64,000 bases of DNA. Origin: Cristatella mucedo (Eukaryota; Bryozoa; Phylactolaemata; Cristatellidae). Of this stretch, positions 46,425-58,799 are shown one piece after another. Position 1 is the stretch's first letter, and the number at the start of each line of letters is the position of its first letter. Location: NCBI GenBank assembly GCA_009760855.2, contig WPIO01000162.1, positions 124,001 to 188,000 on the forward strand. Reading direction: 5' to 3'. The notes beneath the pieces were generated by a model that did no database searches, was not told the DNA's origin, and was given only the letters and a program-made list of their open reading frames with translations. The translations under genes and the position numbers were made by a program.

Positions 46425-49400
46425 TAATTATTCACTAAATCTCAAAACTGGCATGACTATATCTGCTGCGTATTTCCTTGGCACGTCTTTCCACTCACAT
46501 AACAAGCATCGCAGGTATAAAATAGCACATAGGCAATATATACAGGCTTTCATTTGCAACTGTATGGTTATTTATAATTATCCATTATAAGCTCCTTTTG
46601 ATTGCATAGTCACGTCATTCTGCTTTTCAATCAATGGTATACCTTTAAATATTTGAATGGTTCAACAGTTTAGTTTGTAACAGATGATGATATATCCTAG
46701 TATCTTTTGCCTTATCATTAGAAGAAAAACATGCACTAAGCTGTCCTCACACCGTGTCGACCATACTGGAGTTGTCTCGGTACCATGTAGCAGCCATGCA
46801 AGCTGGCCAAAAGCCGATTCGCCGAGGATAACATGTTTTCAGAGCGTTTAGCTAAACTAAGAGTCATAATTTGGGAGTCTTACCCTTCTGGCTATTTACT
46901 GACAGAATTAGATTCCAGTGTATTGTGACCCCTAAACATGTCCACTCTATTTACTGAGACTCGACAACCAACCAAAGATAGTAAAGCCCTTATCCAGGTA
47001 AACTGAGTGAGTAGTGAGACGTGACTAGAACAACATTCCTGAGTGAGCTTGACAACTGTTCATGGCCCGGTGTGAACTGCAGGCGAGATTATATGAAATA
47101 ACTCAGAGCCAAAAATAGTTCTCCTAATTAACAGAGCCATCCAGGTGCATTTCAGTACCAAGCTCTTTAAGAAAGTACAAGAGTTCAGCTGACCCCAAGC
47201 ATTGCTCGAAACTATTTATTGCTTTTCATTCCTTTGTGAGCCCTGAAAAAGGAAAAAACTAATTACTTGAGAAGAAAGAAGGTGATAAAGACAAGTCCCG
47301 ATAGCTAGCAATTACATCATATTCCAATATGATTATGATTATTAGGTAACGTCATTCGTGGAAAATTATGACAATTAGGTAACGTCATTCGTGGAAGCTT
47401 GCAAACGACTGAACGAGATTCTTAGTTTTGTCTCGGCTTGATTTACCTAATTCCTTTTTAGCTTGGTAAATAGAAAAGCTGCTAGGCAAAGGCAGGCGGT
47501 GATAAATATTGCATCAAGGATATTTTATAAATTCGGGAAGTTCGACAACGTGTTGCCTTTTATGAAAGAGTTCTGATGGGTGTCTGTATTTAAACGGATG
47601 CAAGGCAATGTATGCAGGCTTACTCACAGTACATGCTGACACACACCAAATTGCTGAGCCTGTGCAATCCTAGTTGTGTCGTCAGGTTCTATGTCGGCCA
47701 TATAACTGCTGCATAACTTAAGGTTTTGTTCTTCAGGTCCTATACTGTGGCACTCACTCTTACACACCTTTCGTTGTACAACTACTCTCCTGCTGATGAG
47801 TGTTGCATATCTTTTGCCACGGTAATAACATGCTACTTCCACGATACTCTTTACCTCCACTGCTCCACTGACTCTGCTATGCTCCTAACATTCTCCTAGT
47901 TGGATGAGTTAATTCTCGCAGCTACCGAATGCTTGCTCAAAGCCACTGAAGCGAGTACGGGGATGCGGAAGAGTTTATTGCATTACTAGTCATGTTGTTT
48001 TCCTGGTTTTTTGGAAGTAAAACAAAGATAAATCAGATAAACTACGTAAGGGTAGTTACACCTATCAGTTTCTCAACATCTATTTACATGATCTGACTGG
48101 AATAAGTGTTAGGTAACGATGAAATAATACCATACGAATGAGTAATCTATTTCCGTGTATAACTCCACAAAACCACTAAAACTAATCATACATGTATGTA
48201 ATGAAATATATACATATTAATGCATTTATGTAGAGCGTGAGAGATAGAAAAAGAGAGACAGAGAGGGAGAGACAGAGAGGGGAAAAGCTGCATTCTATCC
48301 ACACGTTCATAGATAACGGATAGGTGTTTTATGAATTCTCAGTTTACTAGACGAAAGTATATGATGGTTATAGTTTTCCTTTTCACGCATCACTTAAAAA
48401 TAACAATGTTGCTAGATGTGAGCTAGAAATTACTGATCGGGACACATTTTTCTGATAAGGCTAATTGAGTGCACATGGAAACTGAACTTAGATTTGGAAC
48501 CTGTATGCTGGATCGACCATTTGATCTGGCACGGCAGCTTTTTTGCTTTTTACTGCCGAGCATTAGTTGCACTACTGCATTCCCAATACTTTGAGCCTGC
48601 AGGTTTTAAGGCTTCCACTGACCTGTGTAAAGAAGAAAATGTGAATTGCTAAGTTGTAATTGAGGGAATTTGCAGAAACCAAGTTAAAATAGTGCTTAGC
48701 GATGTAAACAATAGGTATTTTCAGATTGCATCAAGCTTTAGGTAAAGCAATTTTCCATTTAATTGTAAAATGTAGTGTTGGAAATTATAAAGTAACAGTT
48801 TTTTATAATCACGACACGCTAAGTGAATACAGCTTCGTCTGATAACTCAATTTATTTTCAGGTGCTTCACATTTGCTGCAAAGGAAACGTGTTTGAATAG
48901 TGAGTGGTATTATGCTTAATAAGCAAATTAAATATCATGGTTAGGGGTAATATGCAGGGTCAGCATGCACATTTGGTTAGTAGCACCATGCAGTGTCAGC
49001 ATGCATAAGCCTTTAACTGACGAATTAGAGGGACCCACTTTATGCCATTAATATTTTGCCCAAGATTTTGATTCAGAATAAAAATAACAATGCGAACTCA
49101 ATTTGAAAACATATATTTATACCAGATAATAGGATTTATATTTCACGTCAACCAAAATGCAGATCTATTAGACCTATTTAAAGTTCGAAATTGAAGTACC
49201 AACAGGACAACGAATTAATGCATCCCGACAACGGACTACCGAACAGATTGCAGCCTTGCTTGAACAGTATTTTTGGCTTCTAAGCAACTCAATGCGACCG
49301 CATCATGAGTCGGTCAGCAAAGTAACAATTGGTTCAACGCCAAACTTGATCCACGTTCTACGAAGGCAACAATTTAGTGAAGAAATAGGTGCATTGCTGC

Positions 49401-49609
49401 CGATGTTGTGCTCATGCTATGACTTCGTAAAACGAATCCAGATTTTACTAATAGCAGTAAGGTACACTTTTTTCTGGCAACATTTTCTTGTCGAGCCTTC
49501 AACCATATAATGTGAGCAAAAAAATCCTTGGTCGTTAAATTTATCACTGTAAAAATGGTAACAACTTGTGTGAGTAAAAATGTTGGATTTCATACTCTAG
49601 GTTCGCCAG

Positions 49610-49735
49610 ATATATCACAGTGCTAGGCCTAAGGGGATTTCCGGTGTTCTAAATCCCATCGCTGCATATGCCCAGCAATCATTTGTGGTGGTGACCAATC
49701 TTACCGGAACGGTGAAGATGAGCAAGGTTGTCAAG
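49610..49735 (+). pseudogene. Dead LDLa exon in U7
   Basis: Aligned over its full 126 nt with the other LDLa exons. The acceptor motif (gccag) and the NGEDEQGC end are still visible, but two in-frame stops occur near the start (TGC TAG, GCC TAA) and the donor GT is changed to AT. The Ca2+ core is lost. It cannot contribute to the receptor, consistent with its position after the lectin and stalk exons. Confidence 0.85.
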
Positions 49736-50371
49736 ATTAGTGGAAAACATGTTTGGATGTGATTTCTGAATTTCTTCCCGTAAATATCTTCACTACATGA
49801 GTTTCGCTCTTTACTGCCTCTACATATTAGCGGGATAAGCCTAACGAACCTCTTTCATTTTTATAAATAATACAGCAGTGAGCTCATAATAAGGAATACA
49901 TCACAATTTTTGCATCGGTAAAATAAAATTACCGAAAGTTGCTGTTAAGGCAATTTCTCGTATAAACAAGCTAAAATGTTTTATTATTATGCCTCTCACT
50001 TTACACAGCTTCTGCCATACCAGTTGATTACCTTCTTACCAGTTGGGATTATCTCTCACTAACGTATTACAAACGTCAACCTGAAAACTCTGAAGCTGAA
50101 ACTGTATCCAAAACACCAAGCCTTTAACTTATTTGCGGCCTACAACACTAAATAATTATCGTCAATATTCAGATATACTTGGTTTGTTGGTAGGTTAAAG
50201 TTTTTCCTTTTTCTCATGAATCGGTCTGAATAAAACTATTGGATGATAGAAAAGGATATAATTTTGCGTTTGATAACGCAGAAAGTAATATGTAACCCAT
50301 TTCCCGAGAGAGATTGCCTTTTTTGAAGGTCCCCATAATGGAATGTACACTTTAAATTGCTCCCACCATAA

Positions 50372-51298
50372 TAATTATAATGATAATAATAATGCACTTG
50401 ATAAAGTGCCCCCAGAGAACTTAATCTCTCTCAATGATAATATGATAAAGCACCCTTAGAGAACTCAATCTCTCTCTAAGCGCTTGACATTTGCTGCAAA
50501 GGGAAATGCATTTAAATATTAAGTAAATTCATACTTAATAAACAAAGAAAAATAATAGCATGGTTAGGGGTGACCTGCACAGGGTCAGCATGAAATTGTG
50601 TTTAGAGACATCATACACAGTGTCAGCACACATAAGCACATCAATGACGAATCACAGAGACCCACTAAATGCTGTCCTAAATAGGTGTGTTTCTAAGTTC
50701 CTTTAAATGTGGTCAGGTCAGGGGATGTTCTGACTCAGGTCGGGAGGGAGCTCCAGGCTTTGGGAGCATACGAAATAAATGCATCGTCTCGAAAGGATTT
50801 GAGGTTTGTAGGAGGTATTTGTAGACTGTTGGATTCCGAAAAGCGGGTAGTACGATGCTTGGCCTGATGGGGGAGTATAACTCAGAGATTGGCTGGAGCG
50901 AAAGAATGAAGGGACCTAAAAGTGAGTGACAAAACCTTGAAGTCAATCCGTTGCTTGACTGGTAGCCAGTGCAGGTCGGCGAGAATGGAGTAAAGTGGCA
51001 ACTGCGACGGTCACGACAGACATGCCTAGCTGTGGAGTTTTGCACCAGCTGCAATTGGCTAATCGCACATGCCGGCATGCCAGCGATCAGTGAGTTGCAG
51101 AAGTCAGGACGGGATGTCACGATTGCACGGACCAACTTGGACGTGGTATCCTTATGTAAACAAGCCCGAGTATTAGCAATGTTATGAGGCTGAAAATAGG
51201 CAGATTTGACTGTGGAGCTGATATGATTGTCTAACGAGAGGTCTCCGGAATATGACACCTAAATTTTGAGCTGATTAAACTGGAGATATGCTGGCAAT
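50372..51298 (-). mobile_element. LINE-A fragment inside U7
   Basis: Tail at 'aataatgcacttgataaag', a second partial tail copy about 60 bp further on, 3' UTR, then RT C-terminus on the minus strand (50713-51258: STVKSAYFQPHNIANTRA, VRAIVTSRPDFCNSLIAGMP). 5'-truncated at 51298, where unit sequence ('cttgtgagcataaataaca') resumes. Confidence 0.85.
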
Positions 51299-51600
51299 AT
51301 TCCAGCTCTTGTGAGCATAAATAACACGCTAAACAATTAGCCTTTTGTTCATCATCAATAATTTTAGCTACACAAAGTGTACGTAATGACTTAATATTTC
51401 CTTGGTGACATGTTTCTCATCAGTAACATTACTAAAGATTGCATCGTTACTACTTCGTTACCAGTGATTGTTTTCTGGGGAATAAAACTTTCTCACTGAT
51501 AGAGAAAAATGAAAAGGTTGCTGGTAGCCCATTTTTCTGACCCTCTCGTAGAACTCTACTTTTGCAGCAAAGGTATCAACTAAGACATATTTTATTATAC

Positions 51601-51869
51601 AACACGTTGATTCATGACATGAATATCACGGTTAGAAGTTACATGCACAGGGCAAACCTGCCACCTCCGTGATTTCTCTAGATATGAAGTTTTGAAACAC
51701 TTAAAAAGCTTAGACATTCAGAAAACAACTTTTAAAATTCAAGTTACAATTAAGTTTCAATAATCTATTAGTGATAAAAACTAAAGAGCCTTCATTAAAG
51801 CAGACTTTAGTTGTTGCTGACTTCACTAGATCAGATTGCTGACTTTTGGGTCCCAAACAATATGCCTTC
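51601..51869. other. Intron, LINE-A-like flank then unique sequence
   Basis: The first ~80 bases resemble the degraded LINE-A 3' region that also flanks U6. The rest is unique A+T-rich sequence. Confidence 0.4.
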
Positions 51870-51871
51870 TC

Positions 51872-51920
<49 letters not shown>
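51870..51920. repeat. (CT)n microsatellite
   Basis: About 25 CT repeats, followed by a C/T-rich tail to about 51985. The plus-strand ORF over it is low-complexity Ser/Leu. Confidence 0.95.
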
Positions 51921-51924
<4 letters not shown>

Positions 51925-52370
51925 ATCTTCTCCCACCTACTGTCTCTCACATCCTCCTCTCTTTTTCTCCATCTTTCTCTTTTTTTGTAACTAAAACTCA
52001 TTTTTACTCGAGTGATATTACAAAACTCAGGAAAAGGTCTGACTGATTTACCAGATTTTAGGCTATTGTAGCCTGACCAACATATTCATATGTGCTGCCA
52101 TCCTTTACCAAAGACAGGGAACTCCAGTTTACGATCCAGGTTAGCTAACATCCCAGCACGGATGCTAAAGTTGCCCCGTAGCCAATCAAGTCTCATATGC
52201 TGAAACACAATATTTCCCCTACAGAGATTAGTAAGTTTCCAAACTTTTGGTTTGGATCCACTACACCCCATATAATCAAGTGTACTTTCCTATGTGGCTT
52301 TACAATGCTGGCAGCTTTTATTTCACAATGAAAAAATAAAGTGGCCACTATGTTGTACAACGTTGCCCTA

Positions 52371-52555
52371 GGCCGTGATGGCACACTAGGTAAGGCGGTT
52401 GCTTTTGATGAGCTTGGGCCCAAGGTCGTGGGTTCGAATCCTGTTGTGGGCGATCCTTTATCACTGCAGCAAGCGGTGGTGACAGCTATAAGCTCTTTGA
52501 CACTATACACATAATGCTTTTAAATCAGCCTAACAGCTAATGCAAATAAAGTCGA
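52371..52555 (+). mobile_element. tRNA-derived SINE
   Basis: It has an A-box-like segment TGGCACACTAGG (52379-52390) and a perfect B box GGTTCGAATCC (52431-52441), which together form the RNA polymerase III internal promoter. The body continues 'gtgggcgatcc', 'agcaagcggtggtgacagc' and 'aaatcagcctaacagc'. A second copy on the minus strand at 60185-60360 defines the family. Confidence 0.75.
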
Positions 52556-52755
52556 CTTTATGTTAAAAGAATGTCACGTTCGGAGCGGATGGCTCTGAGG
52601 CGGCCATGTATCCAACGCTACATCTGGGACAGAAGCCACTTGGTCCTCTGTTCCTGAATTTGGTTGGTGTAGCCCCCCCCCCCCGTTATCCTGTCAAGGC
52701 AGGGTTCCTCCAGCTAATTTACCATCTCATTGTCTAATATTTAGTAAACCAGGCT

Positions 52756-52756
<1 letters not shown>

Positions 52757-52826
<70 letters not shown>

Positions 52827-52854
52827 TATATATATATATATATTTATATATATA
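52757..52854. repeat. (CA)n then (TA)n microsatellite
   Basis: More than 30 CA repeats followed by TA repeats, ending right before the LINE-A copy at 52858. Confidence 0.95.
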
Positions 52855-53202
52855 AGCAATTTCAATAGCAGGCGGCTATTTGGTATTCCTAGCATTGTCT
52901 CGAACCGCTCAGCACGCTCCCCCACATGCGTCACTGTAAATCTCTCTAACTTAGTGGTCATAAGGCCTGATGTGATTCTATCGGCCAGACTTAACGCTTG
53001 CCTTTGGAATCCTCGCTCAATGGGCAATTAACATCTGGTAATAAGCGACCTCATTTCTGAAAATGGTATCGACCTGTTCGCCCTAACTGAAACCTGGCTG
53101 AAATCGATAAACTGCCCGACAATTAAAGACGCTACTCCATCCGGTTTCTCGTTCTTTCACACACCTAGATCAATCAAAACTGGAGGTGGAGTTGCTATTA
53201 TC

Positions 53203-53562
53203 TTGCGCTCGAAATTCAACTTCAAACCATTTGCAGTACCCTCGATACAGTCTTTTGAATCAATTGTCCTGGTCTCACCCGAAAACAAGCTACCGATAGT
53301 GGCTGTAGTCTATCGCCCACCAGGTACCAAATCCTCCTTTATCTCAGATTTCTCCGATCTCATTTCGATTCTGTGTGCAAGAAATCGACCCTTCCTCGTT
53401 ATGGATGATTTCACCGTTCACTTTGATAACTTATCTGACGCTTTCAGCACCAAATTTCGTGCATTGACTGACTCGTTGTCTCTTGTGGCTCATGTGCATC
53501 GCCCTACCCACATCAAGGGTCACACACTCGACCAGATTTTCTCATATAACTGCACTTTGTAA
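53203..53562 (+). pseudogene. LINE-A endonuclease fragment
   Basis: 119 aa with IVLVSPENKLPIVAVVYRPP, FLVMDDFTVHFD (GDFN altered to DDFT) and HTLDQIF. A TAA stop follows at 53563. The altered catalytic motif and the stop indicate an inactive copy. Confidence 0.8.
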
Positions 53563-53751
53563 TCAGCAATTACTATTAAATCCAGCTTATCTGACCACAT
53601 GCAGATCTCATTTAATCTACAGTGTGGGCCCACATCCTCCTCTAAAATAACCTGTGAATTGTGAAACCTCAAGACCCTTGACATCGATGCTGTCCGTGCG
53701 AGAATATCTGCTTCGACTCTGCTGCTGTGTCCTCCCTCCGATCTGTCATCA

Positions 53752-54267
53752 TTGGTAGATAGCTACAACATGACACTAGCTGACACGCTCGGCAAGTTTG
53801 CACCTCTGACAAAGCACACTGTGGGCCCCCGCCCAGACGGTCTATGGTTTACCACAGACATTAAACTAGCCAGGTCTACTAAACGAAAGCTTGAAAAAGC
53901 ATACAAAAGATCCGGACTAACTGTCCATCGACAGGCATATGAAGACTACTGTAAGTCGTACCAATCGATCCTAGCAAAGGCCAAGTCTAGCTTCTATAGA
54001 ATAATTGTTCAATCACAGATACACAATCCAAAAATGCTGATGTTGACAATGAACCATCTCCTCAACCATTCCCAGATTAGCTCCTTACCTGATGATCCTT
54101 GTGATGATCTAGCCGATCGCTTCTCTCGATTCTTTGTGCAGAAGATAGACAAGATCAGGGAATCCATCCCTGCCATGACAACCTCCCCACTAGCATGCTG
54201 TTCCTCGGTTCCTGGCAGCACCTCAATGTCTGCATTTAAGCAGGTCACTAGTGATCTAGTCCTATAG
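53752..54267 (+). pseudogene. LINE-A linker region
   Basis: 171 aa covering the region between endonuclease and RT (PRPDGLWFTTDIKLARSTKR, DPCDDLADRFSRFFVQKIDK, MSAFKQVTSDLVL). It ends at a TAG. Confidence 0.8.
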
Positions 54268-54375
54268 TTCGTATCTCAATCAAAGAAGACAACAAGTCCT
54301 CAGGACCCTGTTCCCACTGTCCTGCTCCTACCTTGCATTGATCTGCTGCTGCCATAAATAACTAACATCATTAAT

Positions 54376-54573
54376 ATGTCATTAGCCTCAGGTCATGTCC
54401 CAGCACCTTTCAAAAAAGCTGTAGTCAGGCCTCTCCTCAAGAAAGCAACACTAGACCAAGAGAACTTGAGCAACTACCGCCCAGTCTCTCTTCTACCATT
54501 TCTATCAAAGACACTGGAACTGGTAGTGGCGGACCAGCTAAACTCATATATCGAAGCCTCACACCTTTGCTAG
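54376..54573 (+). pseudogene. LINE-A RT start
   Basis: 65 aa with [20 protein letters not shown] and [16 protein letters not shown]. The frame is lost shortly before the next segment at 54620. Confidence 0.8.
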
Positions 54574-54619
54574 TAAGTTCCAGTCCGGCTTTAGAGCTAA
54601 TCACTCCACAGAGTCAGCA

Positions 54620-55699
54620 TTGCTTAGGGTATACAACGACCTACTTAGGAATGCAGACATGGGTAGAGTGTCTCTGCTTGTTTTGCTCGATCTTTCGGCA
54701 GCTTTTGACACCATCGATCACAAAGTTCTTCTAGAGCACCTCTTATCTCGCCTGGGCATCACTGGCACTGCTCTGCAGTGGTTCAGGTCCTATCTCAGTG
54801 GGACACTCCAGAGTATTGACGTGAACGGACAAAGATCATCTGAAGTACCTCTGAAATATGGAGTACCTCAGGGCTCCGTGCTAGGTACGGTTCTTTTCAC
54901 GGATTATACTCTCCCTCTTGCTGATGTGATTGCCAAGCACAATTTAGGCTTTCACTTCTATGCAGATGACACTCAGTTGTACCTTTCCTTTGATCCCTCC
55001 CAGCCTTTGAGCACCTCAAAGTCTCAAAACTCACTTGCTGCATGCATTGATGACATCCACACATGGGTGGCAGCAAATTTTCTAAAACTAAATGATGATA
55101 AAACTGACTTACTAGTTACATGCCAACCCGGTGCGATTCAGAAATTGGAAAGGCTGAAGCTCAAAATTGGCTCTGCCAGCATATATCCTGTCGAATCAGC
55201 TCGAAATCTAGGTGTCATATTCCAAAGCGACCTCTTGTTAGACGACCATATCAGCTCCACGGTCAAATCTGCCTATTTTCAGCTTCATAATCTTGCTAAA
55301 ATTCGGGCTTGTTTAGATACAGATACCACCTCTAAGTTGGTCCATGCATTCGTGACATCTCGTCTCGACTTCTGCAACTCACTGCTGACTGGCCTACCAG
55401 CATGTGCGATCAGGCGATTGCAGCTGGTGCAAAACTCGGCAGCTAGGCTTGTCTGTCGTGAACGTCGCGGTTGCCACATTACTCCACTTCTCGCCGACCT
55501 GCACTGGCTACCAGTCAAGCAACGGATTGACTTCAAGGTTTTGTCCCTCACTTTTAGGTCCCTTCATTCTATGGCTCCAGCCTATTTCTCCGATAATGCT
55601 TCCCCATCAGGCCAAGTATCGTACCACCCGCTTTTCAGAGTCCAACAGTCTAGAAATACCTCTAACAAACCTCAAATCCTTTGGAGACTGTGCATTTAG
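54620..55699 (+). pseudogene. LINE-A reverse transcriptase core and C-terminus
   Basis: 359 aa with LLDLSAAFDTIDHKV, YGVPQGSVLGTVLF, HFYADDTQLYLSFD, NFLKLNDDKTDLLV, RNLGVIFQSDL and the whole L2-type C-terminal domain down to HWLPVKQRIDFKVLSL. The YADD motif is intact. It is separated from the upstream RT and endonuclease parts by frame breaks, so it cannot act as a complete element. Confidence 0.85.
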
Positions 55700-56336
55700 T
55701 TAGTATGCTCCCAAAGCCTGGAACTCCCTCCCGATCTGCGTCAGAACATCCCCTGACCTGACCACATTTAAAAGGAACCTAAAAACACACCTATTTAGCA
55801 CAGCATTTAGTGGCTCCCTGTGATTCGTCCTTCACATGCTTATGCATGCTGACACTGTGCATGCTGCGACTAACCACATTTGCATGCTGACCTTGTGCAT
55901 GTCACCCCTAACCATGTTAATAATTTTGTCTGTTTTTCAAGCATGATTTAACTTACCATTTAATTGCATTTTCCTTTGCATCGAATGTAAAGCGCCTAGA
56001 AAGAGATTAAGTTATCTGTGGGCACTTTATCAAGTACATTATTATTATTATTATTATTATTTGTAAAAACATAGCTGGCATCTTAAAATAACTTCTACAT
56101 TTTGTTGCTCTTTCAACTGTTCAATTTTCAAACTTATAGTCAGGATCCTCATAGCCCAATTAGGCCAATAGATATTTGCCTCCACGATCTTGAAAAGCTT
56201 TTGCTGTTAAAACCTGATAGTCTGCTTCATTCTTACCACAAGGAGACTAAAATTATGTTATGAATGTATGTGATAATCCATCAAATCTTTTTTAGGTTTT
56301 TGCAAAGCGAATGTTTTAGCTACCGCTTTTTGCTAG

Positions 56337-56442
56337 GTACTTTTCCTGGTGTTGTCGAAATGACAGGTACTATTGCTGGCTCTTCAATAGCCTTACTGGC
56401 TGTAATTGCTCTATCAGCTGCAGCATACGTCATCATTAAAAG
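56337..56442 (+). CDS. Transmembrane exon
   Basis: A 106-nt exon after acceptor 'gctttttgctag', phase 1 at its start (G+GT) and phase 2 at its end before donor GTATTT. It codes TFPGVVEMTGTIAGSSIALL and AVIALSAAAYVIIKR: about 23 hydrophobic residues followed by Lys-Arg, a typical type I membrane anchor with stop-transfer. The small residues (Gly, Ala, Ser) suggest possible helix packing. Its phase matches the stalk exon at 45633-45710, which would join TPLSYSG to TFPGVVE. This makes the receptor a single-pass plasma-membrane protein with extracellular LDLa and lectin modules. Confidence 0.65.
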
Positions 56443-57189
56443 GTATTTATTCAAGAGATTTAAGTTTTACTTTTTAATTTTTTGTTTTTCGTCGGTACTA
56501 ATTAATGGCTTGGGTTAACTTAGCCTGTGCGTGTTATGTGCTTCCAACTTATGAAATATTACTATCAACCTATTAAACGCACTGTTGTCGTGTTTACGCT
56601 TAGCTAATTTATAAAATAAATTGCAGCAAGCTAAGAAAACTATAGATTATTCTTCTACATTGGCTATAATAACTGCATAATTTTGTAGAAAGTACGCTAT
56701 TTTAAGTTCGAACACTATTTAAATAGCCACAGATATTTATGAACAATGTGATAGGTAACCAGTAAAAACATTACTACATTACTCATTCGACGGACATCTT
56801 TTTTTACTATGACAAATGATTTCTAGCTGAAGAAAATACTGGTGCTGATATAGTTGGATGACATGCGACCCACATTCTTTTCTTCAGAAAGGCAGTTCAG
56901 TAATCCTGCGAAGTAGCTGAGCGTACATACTCGGTACTTGCTCTCCCTTACTGAGAGATCTTACTGCTATTGCCGGGTTTGGTAAATGAAGCTAATAACT
57001 GTGCTTTCTAAAAATAATAAAACAGGATGCACTAAAAGCCTGTAATTCACTTCCGACAGACATCAAGACGTTTTCTGATTTGACCAAACATAAAAAGAAA
57101 CTAAAAACGCACCTAGGTATCACTGCCTTTTGTGGGTTCCTTCGATTTGTCCTGTATGTGCTGACCGTGTGCACGTCACCCCTAACCGA
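56443..57189. other. Intron, no feature recognised
   Basis: A+T-rich. A LINE-A-like C-terminal stretch may begin near 57000 ('actaaaagcctgtaattca', 'aaaaacgcacctaggtatc'), ending at 57190 next to a LINE-A copy in the opposite orientation. Confidence 0.45.
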
Positions 57190-58490
57190 ATTGTTAATAA
57201 TAATAATAATATTAATAAACTTGATAAAGCTACTTCAGAGAACTTAATCTCTATCTAGATGTTTTACATTTCCTACAAAGGAAGCACGATAAAATGGGGT
57301 GTGGTATCATGCTTAATCAACAATATGAATAACATGTTAAGGGGTGACATGCACAGGGTCAGCATGTAAGTGTGATTATTGGCAGCATGCAGAGTGTCAG
57401 ATCCCCTAACAGCATGCGGGACGAATAACAAGGACCTACTAAATGCTGTCATAAATAGATGCATTTTAATTTCTTTTTAATTTTGGTAAAAGCAGGGGAT
57501 GCCGTGATGCAAGCCGGGAATGATCTCTAGGCTTTGGGAGCTGACTAACTAAATGCACGGTCTCCAAAAGATTTGAGGTTTGTACGAAGTATAGCTTAAC
57601 AGTTAGTTTCCCAAAAGTGAGTACCAAAAAGCATGGCCTGGTGGGGGAGTAGATCTGATACGTAGGCTGGAGCCAAATAATGAAGGGAACTAAAAGGGAA
57701 CAACGAAACCTTAAAATCAATCCTTTGCTTGACTGGTAGCCAGTATTTGTCAGCGAGAAGTGGTGTGATGTGGCAACTGCGAAACTTACAACTGACAAGC
57801 ATAGCTGCAGAATTTTTTACAAGCTGTAATCGACTGATTGCAAAAGCCGGTAGGCCAGCAAGCAGTGAGTTACATAAGTCAAGACAGGATGTCACCAATG
57901 CATGGACAACTTAGATGTGGTATTCTAATCTAAATAATCTCGACGTTTAGTTATGTTATCTAGCTTACAGTAGGCAGACTTGATTGTGGAGCTGATCTGG
58001 TCACCAAACGAAAGGTCACATTGGAACCTGATGCCTAGATTTCGTGGTGATTCAACGGAAGATACGCTGGCCGAGCCAATTTGTAGCATTATCCCTTCCA
58101 ATTTTTCAATCCCTCTTGTTTCGCCCATTACTAGTAAGTTAGTCTTATCATCCAATTAAACGAAATCTGCCGCGATCCATGCATGTGGATGTCATCAATA
58201 CATGCAACAAGGGAGTTGAGAGAATTTGAGGTGCTCGAAGGCTGGAAGGGATCGAAGCAAAGATACAAGTGAGTGTCATCCCCATAGAATTTATCCTAGA
58301 TTGTGCATGGAATTCACATCGGCAAGAGGGTGAGTATTTACCGTGAAAAGAACTAGACCTATCATGAAACCCTTATTTACCCTATACTTCAAAGGTACTC
58401 CAGATGATCTTCGTCCGTTCATATCAATACTCTGCAGTCTCTCACTGGAATAGAACCGGAACCATTGGCTGCATATCTCCCACAGATGCG
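57190..58490 (-). mobile_element. LINE-A fragment
   Basis: Tail 'aataataataataatatt' at 57190, 3' UTR, then RT C-terminus in pieces (57596-57898: MVTSCLDLCNSLLAGLPAFA; 57925-58155: DDKTNLLVMGE and RNLGIRF; 58291-58497: SVPLKYRV and FTVNTHPLADV equivalents). More diverged than the copy at 4212. Confidence 0.8.
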
Positions 58491-58494
58491 GCCT

Positions 58495-58790
58495 CAACCG
58501 ATTTTAAGGTCTATTCTAAGAGCAGCTATGCGATTTGAGTCAGAAGTGGGGGCAGTACGATGTATAGCCTTATTGGGGTGTCTTTCGGTTAATTAGGCTG
58601 CAGTTAAGCTTGAAGAGACCTAAATTATCGATGAGGGACTCAGTCTCGATGTTGATACCCGGTTTGATGGGTAGCCACAGCAGCCGATGAGACGCAGTGA
58701 AAAGATCTGTAAGCCGGACTACACAGAGTCGGGTGCTCGAGGTTCGCAAGCCATGACACAATGTGTAGCCGTGAGTTAATGTGGGTCTCT
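58495..58790 (-). mobile_element. L2-like LINE C-terminal fragment
   Basis: The minus strand gives ASHRLLWLPIKPGINIETES, equivalent to the HWLPVKQRIDFKVLSL region of LINE-A but from a clearly different family or an old copy. Fragmentary. Confidence 0.45.
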
Positions 58791-58799
58791 GCGAGCACT

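Larger units (their letters stand above)
46425..51600 (+). repeat. Dispersed unit U7 in the intron between stalk and TM exons
   Basis: A full-length but older-looking copy of the tandem unit, 20 kb from the array and in the same orientation. It begins at 'cactaaatctcaaaactgg', contains the start motif near 47105, a decayed relic frame A, a weak AT/GA tract (48209-48275), a relic frame B region (about 48470-48750), a LINE-A remnant (48850-49060), a dead LDLa exon and the 3' part. It is interrupted by a LINE-A fragment (50372-51298) and ends in the flank it shares with U6. A small duplication of 'ttaggtaacgtcattcgtgg' is seen at 47340-47400. Confidence 0.8.
52858..56066 (+). mobile_element. LINE-A, long plus-strand copy
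   Basis: It runs from upstream of the endonuclease (FGIPSIVSNRSARSPTC at about 52890, then RLNACLWNPRS) through endonuclease, RT, C-terminal domain, 3' UTR and terminal (ATT)n. It begins directly after a TA microsatellite. It has several stops and frame changes (for example the endonuclease frame closes at 53563), but long segments remain open. It is the second-best LINE-A here. Confidence 0.9.

Noticed and set aside
52371-52450. tRNA gene with a perfect B box
   Set aside because: No cloverleaf can be made with a normal anticodon arm, and a second diverged copy at 60185-60360 shows a SINE family.
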